DNA of 64,000 bases from DTU015 sp012837895. GTDB lineage: Bacteria; Bacillota; Sulfobacillia; Fermentithermobacillales; Fermentithermobacillaceae. Both the position numbers and the translations under genes were made by a program. Under the pieces are notes generated by a model. The model was not told where the DNA came from and did not search any database. It saw only the letters and a list, made by a program, of their open reading frames with translations. Below are positions 15,597 to 22,790 of the stretch, one piece after another (the stretch's first letter is position 1; every line of letters begins with the position of its first letter). The stretch is from positions 248,001-312,000 of the forward strand of contig JBMNKH010000003.1 in the NCBI GenBank assembly GCA_050952085.1, given 5' to 3'.

Positions 15597-16532
15597 GTGC
15601 CGGCAGGAATCAAGAGCAACAGGGTAAATGTTGCTGTAGGTGACAGGCAGATTACCCTATCTAACTTAGACAAGGTGCTATGGCCGCAACAAGGGTTTAC
15701 AAAAGGGGATCTGATTGAGTATTACGCGGCAGTAGGCAAATGGTTGCTTCCCCACCTCAAAGACAGGCCCCTTTCCCTGGTGCGGTTTCCCGATGGAATA
15801 ACGCAGAAAGGCTTCTACCAAAAAGACGCTCCTCAAGGTACGCCGGACTGGGTCAGGATAGCTCCGGTATTGTCCAAGGACAAGCAATCATATATAAATT
15901 TCATACTATGTGATAATATGGAAACTTTGGTTTGGATGGCTAACCTTGGGGTGATTGAGATAAACCCGTGGCTTTCAAGGTTCACGTCTCTCGACAACCC
16001 GGACTTTGCAGTGTTTGACATCGATCCAGCAGAAGGATCCACCTGGGCTGACGTCCTGGTTGTAGCTAAACTGGTTAAGCAGCTCTTAGACGAATGGAAA
16101 CTCAAAGGGTTTCCAAAAGTGTCGGGAGGCACCGGCCTTCATATCTACGTGCCAATTGAGCCTGTGTACACTTACAAGGAGTCTGCAGCTTTTGTCCAAT
16201 TCGGAGCCACGTTAATCCAGCAGGCGTACCCTGAGAAGGTCACTCTGGAGCGCAAAGTAAAAGACAGGTACGGCCATGTTTACATTGATTACCCCCAAAA
16301 TGCCAGGGGCCAAACTATTTTGTCAGTGTATTCAGTAAAGGCATTGAACGGGGCACCTGTTTCGGTTCCGGTCTCATGGGACGAATTGGATGCAGTTGGC
16401 CCGCAAACATGGAACATCAAGAGTGCGCCAGGCAGACTGGCTCAAACAGAGGATCTGTTCATGGAAGTACTTACATACAGGCAAAACATCAGTTCTATTT
16501 TACAGAATGCCCTTTCAGGAAATACTATGTGA
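15597..16532 (+). CDS. LigD polymerase domain (primase-like NHEJ polymerase)
   Basis: The product carries the eukaryal-type primase fold (LigD PolDom): LSNLDKVLWPQQGFTKGDLIEYY at the start, the metal motif FDIDPAEG (Asp-x-Asp), KVSGGTGLHIYVPI and YIDYPQNARGQTILSVYS. It fills gaps and adds nucleotides or ribonucleotides at ends held by Ku. GTG 15597 is used because GGGGGAG sits 5 nt upstream; GTG 15591 and a much longer TTG 15456 are also open, but the extra residues do not look conserved. Third gene of the NHEJ operon. Confidence 0.92.
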   Translation: MPAGIKSNRVNVAVGDRQITLSNLDKVLWPQQGFTKGDLIEYYAAVGKWLLPHLKDRPLSLVRFPDGITQKGFYQKDAPQGTPDWVRIAPVLSKDKQSYINFILCDNMETLVWMANLGVIEINPWLSRFTSLDNPDFAVFDIDPAEGSTWADVLVVAKLVKQLLDEWKLKGFPKVSGGTGLHIYVPIEPVYTYKESAAFVQFGATLIQQAYPEKVTLERKVKDRYGHVYIDYPQNARGQTILSVYSVKALNGAPVSVPVSWDELDAVGPQTWNIKSAPGRLAQTEDLFMEVLTYRQNISSILQNALSGNTM

Positions 16533-16551
16533 ACTACCGCCTGAAAGGGGG

Positions 16552-16881
16552 ATGGTTCTGGGAAGACGGAAGTCAAGACGTCCGGTGAACCCTGAAGCGT
16601 CCAGGGCACTGGACCTGTTGAAGTACGAAGTCGCCCAGGAACTAGGTCTTATCCAGGGTGGAGGTGAAGAAGAACTCAGGGTCGCATTGGGCTCTCTCAA
16701 ATACGAAATAGCCGATGAGTTAGGCTTGTCCGAAAAGCTCCGCGCTGTAGGCTGGCCTAACATGACCTCCAGGGAATGCGGCAAGATCGGTGGCCGCTTG
16801 GGAGGACGGCTGGGAGGCCAGATGGTCAAGAAGATGGTAGAGTTTACCGAAACCCAGATGGCAAGAAACCACCTGCGGTAG
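16552..16881 (+). CDS. Alpha/beta-type small acid-soluble spore protein-like
   Basis: A 109-residue protein. LDLLKYEVAQELGLI (about 21-35) and a duplicated LKYEIADELGL are followed by MTSRECGKIGGRLGG and MVKKMVEFTE, which match the two conserved blocks of alpha/beta SASP (first block ending in E-x-GV/L, second block TSR..G.IGG). It is longer than the usual 60-75 residues because of the duplicated LKYE block and an N-terminal basic stretch RRKSRRP. SASPs coat and protect spore DNA. ATG 16552 has AAAGGGG very close upstream, so the start is uncertain. It directly follows the NHEJ genes. Confidence 0.85.
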   Translation: MVLGRRKSRRPVNPEASRALDLLKYEVAQELGLIQGGGEEELRVALGSLKYEIADELGLSEKLRAVGWPNMTSRECGKIGGRLGGRLGGQMVKKMVEFTETQMARNHLR

Positions 16882-16887
16882 TAGATA

Positions 16888-16940
16888 GGGCAAGGGCCAG
16901 CTCTATACAGTAGGAGACGGGCCCTTGCCCGCTCTTATTT
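16888..16940 (+). terminator. Hairpin terminator after the NHEJ-SASP operon
   Basis: A perfect 11-bp inverted repeat GGGCAAGGGCC (16888-16898) and GGCCCTTGCCC (16920-16930) is followed by CTCTTATTT. The loop is 21 nt and the T tract is poor, but the position just after the SASP stop codon fits a terminator. Confidence 0.7.
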
Positions 16941-17051
16941 CCGCCGGCTGCCCTCTTCTCATTGTCAGGTTCCGGGACACATATCTTTAGCTACGAGGTA
17001 CCTGTTTTGTACGAGTTATCTGTCTACCTGGGATTGGGAGAGGGGTGTGTT

Positions 17052-17651
17052 ATGAACGCTGTATGGCTTGTATTGATCATATCCGGATCTGTGGTAGCCC
17101 TGATGACAGGCAATGTAGACGCCCTAATGTCGTCGGTGTTGGAGGGGGCGTACGATGCAGTTCAGCTTGTAATCGGCCTTGCCGGCATATTTTGCCTTTG
17201 GGTCGGAATTGAGCGGCTTGCCAATGAATCAGGGCTCATAGATGCGTTGGCCAGGGTTACCAGGCCTGTACTTGGCCCGCTGTTTCCGCATGTCAAGGAT
17301 GAAGAAAAGATAATGGGCGCTATATCTGCCACGATAATATCGAACATTCTGGGTTTGAGTTCCCAAACTCCTCTTGGGCTTAAAGCAATGGCTCAGATCA
17401 GGCAAGTCCACGGTGAGACTTACCAGGCGATCCACTCAATGATAACCCTAGTGATAATCAGCGCAGCAGGTTTTTGTATTTTTCCATCGGGGGTCATAGC
17501 ACTTAGGGCTGCGTTAGGTTCACAAAACCCGGCGATAGTGGCCGGTCCTACCGCGGTGGCCGGACTTGTATCAACTTGTGCAGGGCTCCTGGCTCACAGG
17601 CTGTTTTCTAAACGTTGGGATGAGACTCAAGGAGGAAGCAAACTGCCATGA
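17052..17651 (+). CDS. spmA: Spore maturation protein A
   Basis: A 199-residue membrane protein (196 in B. subtilis) from ATG 17052 with GAGGGGTG upstream. SpmA is a nucleoside-recognition (Gate) domain protein; visible motifs are GNVDALMSSVLEGAYDAVQLVIGLAGI, TPLGLKAMAQ and the segment SNILGLSSQTP. It forms a pair with SpmB and is needed in B. subtilis for full dehydration of the spore core. The stop overlaps the spmB start by 4 bp. The transporter-like function is inferred from the Gate domain. Confidence 0.95.
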   Translation: MNAVWLVLIISGSVVALMTGNVDALMSSVLEGAYDAVQLVIGLAGIFCLWVGIERLANESGLIDALARVTRPVLGPLFPHVKDEEKIMGAISATIISNILGLSSQTPLGLKAMAQIRQVHGETYQAIHSMITLVIISAAGFCIFPSGVIALRAALGSQNPAIVAGPTAVAGLVSTCAGLLAHRLFSKRWDETQGGSKLP

Positions 17652-18187
17652 TGTTTTTCCTGGCCAATCTGGGAATGTATGTGTTCCCAATCATCCTTAT
17701 AGGGGTGCCCCTTTACGCGTGGGTCAAGGGAGTGCCTGTCTATGAGACGTTTGTGAAGGGCGCTGAGGAAGGCTTGCAGGTGATTATAGGCACCCTTCCA
17801 TACCTCCTCGCTATATTCGTGGGCATCTCGTGTTTCAGGGGCTCAGGCGCATTGCAACTAGTGTCCAAGCATATGGGCCGCCTGCTCAAACCTTGGGGAA
17901 TCCCGACAGAAGTGCTCCCGATTATCGTTACCCGGCCAATAAGTGGCAGTGGCTCCCTTGGCGTAACCGGTGAAATCCTGCGGGTTCATGGGCCTGACAC
18001 TTCCCTTGGGCTGCTTGCGTCAATACTGCAGGGCGCAACTGACACGAGTTTCTACGTAGTAACCATCTACTTCGGGTCAGTTGGCATCAGGAAAACCAGG
18101 CACGCTTTGCCGGCTTGCCTGATCGGTGACATTTTTGGCTTCCTGACTGGGTTCATCATATGGAAACTCATGGTGTATGGCCGGTGA
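17648..18187 (+). CDS. spmB: Spore maturation protein B
   Basis: A 179-residue multispanning membrane protein (178 in B. subtilis), coupled to spmA through ATGA. The Gate-domain motifs are VKGAEEGLQVIIGTLPYLLAIF, IVTRPISGSGSLGV and ILQGATDTSFYVVTIYFG. Together with SpmA it affects spore-core water content and heat resistance. The next gene is convergent. Confidence 0.95.
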   Translation: MMFFLANLGMYVFPIILIGVPLYAWVKGVPVYETFVKGAEEGLQVIIGTLPYLLAIFVGISCFRGSGALQLVSKHMGRLLKPWGIPTEVLPIIVTRPISGSGSLGVTGEILRVHGPDTSLGLLASILQGATDTSFYVVTIYFGSVGIRKTRHALPACLIGDIFGFLTGFIIWKLMVYGR

Positions 18188-18203
18188 GTTGCCACGAACT
18201 CAC

Positions 18204-19070
18204 TTAGGGTGATCCCGATCTCAGGGTAATCAAGACCAGCTCAGGCCGGTTAAAGATCCTTACCTGAAACGCCGCGCTGTTGCCAAGCCCCCTGCCTACG
18301 ACCATAAAGGTGTTACAGGTTTGGTATAACCCTGCGGTGTAGCTGGGCAGCAGCCCTTGTCCCGGTGCTACGAGCCCTCCCACACCCGGCAACCTGATGA
18401 GCCCCCCGTGGGCATGGCCACATAGTACCAAGTCAACTTCAGAAGCTGCATATACGTCTATCAACTCTGGCCTGTGAGAGAGCAGGATGGTAAATGCTCC
18501 CGGGTTATCAGCTGTAATCTGGGAAAGGATGTGGTGTAATTCCTTTTCCCGCCGGCTTGCCGGTGCATTCAAAGTCAACGGGTCATCGAGACCTGCAACC
18601 CTGATACTGCTGTCGCCTCTTATGATGGAAACAGCCTGGTTCCTCAACACAGTGACTCCAAAATTCTCAAGTTGGGCTTGGATCATGTCGAGTTTGCCGG
18701 AAGCTGCTTCGTGATTGCCGCATACATAATAGACTGGAGCCAGCCCTTGAATCCCCTTGATAAGTGAAACCGCCGGGGCAAAAGTGAATTCTCTTTCATC
18801 CACGAGATCGCCGGGAATGGTTATTATATCTGCCTCAAACTCCCTGATAGCAGCTACAAGTTGTGCTTGTTCACGTCCGAATGTGTTGCCGTGGAGGTCT
18901 GAAATCAAAGCTATCCTGAACCCGTTGAAAGCCTTGGACAGGTCAGGACACGTGACTTCATAGTGAGTGACCCTGAGTGAAGTGTTTTCAAGGTACAAGA
19001 GATATGCAATGAGTCCGGCAGCAAGAAGTGCCGCTATCCATGGCCGTTTGCCTGTAAGAACTGTTATCAA
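18204..19070 (-). CDS. Membrane-anchored metallophosphoesterase (YkuE/YaeI type)
   Basis: A 288-residue protein on the minus strand. TTG 19070 is chosen because GGAAGGAGG lies 9 nt upstream; a longer TTG start at 19112 lies upstream of that site. One N-terminal membrane segment (about residues 12-30) is followed by the calcineurin-like core with all motifs: ISDLHGN, PGDLVDE, CGNHEA, LLSHRPE and CGHAHGG. This architecture matches B. subtilis YkuE and E. coli YaeI, which act outside or at the membrane on phosphoesters such as UDP-diacylglucosamine (YaeI). The substrate here is unknown. Confidence 0.92.
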   Translation of the reverse strand: MITVLTGKRPWIAALLAAGLIAYLLYLENTSLRVTHYEVTCPDLSKAFNGFRIALISDLHGNTFGREQAQLVAAIREFEADIITIPGDLVDEREFTFAPAVSLIKGIQGLAPVYYVCGNHEAASGKLDMIQAQLENFGVTVLRNQAVSIIRGDSSIRVAGLDDPLTLNAPASRREKELHHILSQITADNPGAFTILLSHRPELIDVYAASEVDLVLCGHAHGGLIRLPGVGGLVAPGQGLLPSYTAGLYQTCNTFMVVGRGLGNSAAFQVRIFNRPELVLITLRSGSP

Positions 19071-19260
19071 ACGATGGGACCTCCTTCCAGGGATCTCGTT
19101 TGGGTTTGGCAAGTGTTCCTTTGGACAACTGTACGGGTACAGCAGTTGTTGCGCCTTGCCTTTGCATGTACTTGTATAATATAGACGGGACGGCTACAGG
19201 GGAAGTTCGGATTGGGTCGGGTTTTAGGATTGAACCTGGTTGATGAGGGGGTGGCCTTAG

Positions 19261-19750
19261 GTGGAAAATGCCTGGATGTGTGCGGCAAGTGTCCCTATCT
19301 TTCAATCACTGTCCATTGAAGAACTGCACGAACTCGGGCAGTCAATGCACCACAAGACTTACAGGAAAGGCCAGGTAATCGCGGTTTCCGGGGATCCTGT
19401 GGAATACCTCATGATCGTAGCCAGCGGCAGGCTGAACCTGGTTCACACTAGTTCCAGCGGTAGGGAGCAAGTGGTGCGGACTGTCGGCCCTCATGAATCC
19501 CTGGGTGAACTTGCCCTGTTTGCACAGTCGGTGTTTGAAGGGGATCTGATTTGCGCAGAAAATGCAAGTGTTTGTCTCTTGCATAGGAATTCGGTCCAGA
19601 ACCTAGGTAGCAAGCGGGACAGCTACAGATGAAGGGCTGGAAATCACTGTACCTGTTGCCTGGGCGGAAATTGCAGCCAGGATAGGTACCACCCCTGAGA
19701 CTTTGAGCAGAAGATTGGGTGCCTTTGCAGATCCCGGAAAAGAAAGATGA
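19261..19750 (+). pseudogene. Degraded Crp/Fnr family transcription regulator
   Basis: From GTG 19261 the first 110 residues form an effector-binding beta barrel (IFQSLSIEELHELGQSMH .. YRKGQVIAVSGDP .. SLGELALF), ending at TGA 19630-19632. In another frame, starting at about 19619, the sequence continues GLEITVPVAWAEIAARIGT TPETLSRRL and stops at TGA 19748-19750. That second piece is the conserved recognition helix of a Crp/Fnr HTH. The dimerisation helix and the first part of the DNA-binding domain (roughly 60 residues) are missing, with a frame change at the join. The intact protein cannot be made. The next gene, a metal P-type ATPase, is also decayed, so the two probably formed one regulated unit. 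Confidence 0.85.
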
Positions 19751-19847
19751 AAAGCATTGCCCCGGTTATGACTTGTGATGAGCGGCTTTTCTGTGCAGCA
19801 GGGACGCTCACCGTCTCATCATGGTACCGGTCTAGGAGGGGATAAAC

Positions 19848-21160
19848 ATGAACTCAAAGCCTGGAGCAGTGTGGAATTGGATTTCAAACAACAAAACACT
19901 TGTAACTGTGGCGGTTTCAGGGAGCCTAATCTTCTCAGCATGGGTTTCGGCTTGGGTGCAGCCAGGGAACAAGGTTTACTATTGGCTGATGATAGGAGGC
20001 GCCCTGGTCGCAGGTATAGAGGTGGTAAAGGAAGCTTGGGCAAGGATCACTGCAGGCCAATTCTCCATCCCTTTACTGGTTACCATCATCAAAGGAGGCG
20101 AACGCCTGGAGCGGATCGGCAGCGTAGACGTTATAGCTTTCGACAAGACAGGAACTCTTACCCTAGGGCAGCCCAGGGTTTCGTCGGTCATGTCCTTTGG
20201 GGATGTAAACGATAACAGGGGTGGAGCAAACCGTGACAGCGAAGAGGCCGGCTATCGCAGAGATGGAGCAAACAACCACGGCCTTGGATCAGGCAGCGCT
20301 GAAGCAGTAAGCAAAGTCATATCATATGCAGCTGCTGCCGAGCAGCGGTCTGAGCCTCATCTTGCAAATGCCATCTTGACTTACGCCCAGGAACAGAATG
20401 TAAGTCCCGTACACGCGTGGGACTGGGTTTTGGAAGCCGGGTTAGGAACAGCAGCACAGTCAGGTGACGGGGAGATACTAGTGGGCAATAGGAGACTGCT
20501 CCAATCCCGTGGGATACAATTGCGGCCGCGTGCCGGGGCCGTCGTCAGGATGCTTGAAGAACAAGGCCAGACAATCGCGTTGGTGGCAGTCGGTGGAAAT
20601 CCTGCCGGAGTGATAGCAATAGAAGATCCCATACGGCCTGAAGCCTATGGACTGGTCCAAAGCCTCAAGCAGGCAGGCGTCAAACAAACTGTGATGTTAA
20701 CAGGAGATAACCCTGGGTCAGCCCAGAGGGTAGCTTCACAACTGGGAATAGATGTGGTCAAGGCAGGACTGTTGCCGGAACAAAAGGTGGAAGCTATCAA
20801 ACAACTGCAATCTCAAGGCCATGTTGTGGCCATGGTGGGTGACGGGATTAACGATGCCCCGGCACTGGCCGTAGCTGATGTGAGCATCGCCATGGGCACA
20901 TCGGGGACCCAGGCTGCAATAGAGACCGCTGATATTGCCCTTATGGCTGACCGGCTGGAAAGGGTGCCTTACTCGATCAGACTCAGCCGCGACATCCTGA
21001 AGATCGTAAAGCAAAATGTGGTATTCGCAGTGGCAGTTGTGGCTTTGCTCCTGGCAGGGTTATTGGCAGGGTTATTTTCCTCAGCAGCGGAATGCTGGTT
21101 CACGAAGGGAGCATACTTCTGGTGATTGCCAACGGGATGAGGCTACTTAGGGATGAGTAG
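19848..21160 (+). pseudogene. Degraded heavy-metal P1B-type ATPase (large internal deletion plus frameshift)
   Basis: The 425-residue frame starts at ATG 19848 and keeps the phosphorylation motif FDKTGTLT, the ATP-binding SEPHLANAI region, TGDNPGSAQ and the hinge MVGDGINDAPAL. The stretch FSIPLLVTI runs straight into IKGGERLERIGSVDV. That removes about 200 residues: the TGE actuator domain, the middle membrane segments and the metal-binding CPx helix. Near the 3' end (about 21072-21080) the frame shifts: frame 0 stops at 21125, while another frame reads MLVHEGSILLVIANGMRLL to TAG 21160, the normal C-terminus. It cannot be an active pump. Confidence 0.88.
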
Positions 21161-21168
21161 CCTCATCC
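21135..21168 (+). terminator. Hairpin after the P-type ATPase remnant
   Basis: GGATGAGGCTACT (21135-21147) and AGTAGCCTCATCC (21156-21168) form a perfect 13-bp stem with an 8-nt loop that spans the original stop codon. No T tract follows, so it may be a terminator, or a stabilising hairpin. Confidence 0.55.
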
Positions 21169-21301
21169 AACCACGTGGACGGCAGGGAAGTTGATGTTGT
21201 GTGCAACATGCTTGAGTGTTATTATCAAAATGATGACTAACTCATTGCTGATGAGGTTTAGACTATACTGCATCAAAAACTCTCACTAGGAGGTACATAC
21301 A

Positions 21302-21763
21302 ATGACAGTAGAAGAAAGACTGGCCCAATTGGGATTGACTCTCCCTGAAGCTCCTGCACCGGTGGCTTCATATGTGCCTGCTGTAAAGCAAGGTAACTGG
21401 GTGTATGTTTCGGGACAGATCCCCCTCAGGGACGGAAAAGTCAGGGTTTCAGGTAAAGTAGGCAGCGAGGTTAGCTTGGAAGACGCACAGGAAGAAGCGA
21501 AGCAGTGCGCTCTCAATGCCCTGGCTATCATCAAGAGCGTTGCCGGGTCCTTGGACAATGTAGAACGCATAGTCAAAGTAACAGGTTTCGTAGCTTGTTC
21601 CCCTGATTTCACAGATGCTCCTAAAGTAGTTAACGGCGCTTCCGATCTATTCCTTGAGGTTTTCGGTGACAAGGGCAGACACGCGAGGGCAGCCGTAGGC
21701 GTTACAGCTCTTCCTCTTGACGTTCCGGTAGAAGTGGAAGTCATCGCGTTTGTCAAAGAGTAA
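21302..21763 (+). CDS. RidA family protein (YjgF/UK114, long form)
   Basis: A 153-residue protein with CTAGGAGG before ATG 21302. It belongs to the longer RidA-like group: MTVEERLAQLGLTLPEAPAPVASYVP at the start, then GNWVYVSGQIPLRDGK, NALAIIKSVAGSLDNVERIVKV and RAAVGVTALPLDVPVEVEV. RidA proteins hydrolyse reactive enamine/imine intermediates released by PLP enzymes. Placement directly before a regulator and an aminomutase-like cluster suggests it clears an unstable amine intermediate of that pathway, which is inference. Confidence 0.92.
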   Translation: MTVEERLAQLGLTLPEAPAPVASYVPAVKQGNWVYVSGQIPLRDGKVRVSGKVGSEVSLEDAQEEAKQCALNALAIIKSVAGSLDNVERIVKVTGFVACSPDFTDAPKVVNGASDLFLEVFGDKGRHARAAVGVTALPLDVPVEVEVIAFVKE

Positions 21764-21805
21764 TCCAGAACAGTCTCCCGGTCCAGGCATTCTCTCGCTG
21801 ATTTC

Positions 21806-22570
21806 TTGGGGGAGGTGAGGTTCCTGAGGGTAAGTTCCAATGAAGCCTATTTCCGAGCGTTAGAGGTTATAGGAGAGTCTTCCCGGCCTATTGGCGCTTG
21901 GCGTCTCTGTAGTCTGCTTAAGAAAAAGGGCTTGGAAGTGTCCAGGGCCACCGCAGGCAGGATATTGAAAACGCTGGAGGATAACGGGCACGCACGTATC
22001 GAAGGCCGCGTGGGCAGGGTCATAACTCTCCAAGGGCAGGAAGCTCTCCAGGAGTGGCTGCATGAACAGGTAAACAGGGAATCCCACAATGCCCTGGCAG
22101 AGAGCCTTACAATACGCGGCCGGAAGCATCTCGTAGATGCTCTGATTGCGCGCCGGGCAATTGAAAGCGAAACCGCTTACTTGGCAGCCCAGAACGTGAC
22201 TGAAGAGGAACTTGGCAAATTGGAGAAGATAATAGAGGAGCACCAGGAGCTTCTCAAGACAGGGCATTCAGGAGTTGAAAAAGACGCGGAGTTTCACCGG
22301 TGCTTGGCGGAAGCGTGCAAGAATAGAGTACTTGCAGGCGCCCTGGACCTAATCTACAACAATCCCCAGATAGGCAGGGTTCTGGAGTACATCCGGGCGA
22401 GAGTAGGGTCTCAAATGGTCAGGGACCACAGGCGGATTCTTGTCCAAGTAGCGAAACGGGACAAGGAAGGTGCCAGGATGGCTATGACTGAGCACATAGA
22501 CGGCGTTATCAAGGACGTAGACAGGTACTGGGCCGAGATCGCGAATGGGAGGCGGGAAGATGTCGATTAA
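21806..22570 (+). CDS. Transcription regulator: N-terminal winged helix plus FCD (GntR/FadR-like) ligand domain
   Basis: About 250 residues. Residues 5-70 form a winged helix of the NrpR/HTH_12 kind (IGAWRLCSLLKKKGLEVSRATAGRIL), not the usual GntR helix. Residues 95-245 form an all-helical FCD ligand domain (ALIARRAIESETAYLAAQN .. DAEFHRCLAEAC .. DHRRILVQVAKRD). FCD domains bind metal and small carboxylic or amino acids. The start is unclear: GGGGGAGGTGAGG occupies 21808-21820 and TTG 21806, GTG 21815 and CTG 21824 are in frame. Its 3' end overlaps the next gene, so it probably controls the mutase cluster. Confidence 0.85.
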   Translation: MGEVRFLRVSSNEAYFRALEVIGESSRPIGAWRLCSLLKKKGLEVSRATAGRILKTLEDNGHARIEGRVGRVITLQGQEALQEWLHEQVNRESHNALAESLTIRGRKHLVDALIARRAIESETAYLAAQNVTEEELGKLEKIIEEHQELLKTGHSGVEKDAEFHRCLAEACKNRVLAGALDLIYNNPQIGRVLEYIRARVGSQMVRDHRRILVQVAKRDKEGARMAMTEHIDGVIKDVDRYWAEIANGRREDVD

Positions 22571-22787
22571 GCACCGCATCCTCGATGGATGTGACGTTGA
22601 AACATTTATACTATGCAAAGATGTTGATGAAGGTAAGACACTCGGTTTGAGGCTCATGGCCGAACTGGGATTTGAAGATGCCGACGTGGTGTTCTGCGAA
22701 ATGGGAGGTCCGGGTGTAAGGATAAGGTTGAGGGGTTATGTGTACCGGCCCTCGGCAGACTACCAGTGGTATGACCAGGAGGTGTAA
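22560..22787 (+). CDS. Small protein resembling the KamE (lysine 5,6-aminomutase beta) N-terminal domain
   Basis: A 75-residue protein whose ATG (22560) overlaps the regulator's 3' end. It has a helix GKTLGLRLMAELGFEDADVV then strand VRIRLRGYVYRPSADYQWY. From memory of KamE sequences, this matches the N-terminal dimerisation domain there (AEAAKQIALKMGLEEPSVV .. FFVVYGNFVQSVNY) in length and pattern. In known aminomutases that domain is joined to the B12-binding domain; here it stands alone, and the B12 domain is on the next gene 3 bp downstream. It is therefore a likely separate partner subunit. Medium confidence. Confidence 0.75.
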   Translation: MSIKHRILDGCDVETFILCKDVDEGKTLGLRLMAELGFEDADVVFCEMGGPGVRIRLRGYVYRPSADYQWYDQEV

Positions 22788-22790
22788 CAT

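Noticed and set aside
19775..20215. Plus-strand frame overlapping the P-type ATPase remnant
   Set aside because: It is an alternative frame of the pseudogene, without known domains.
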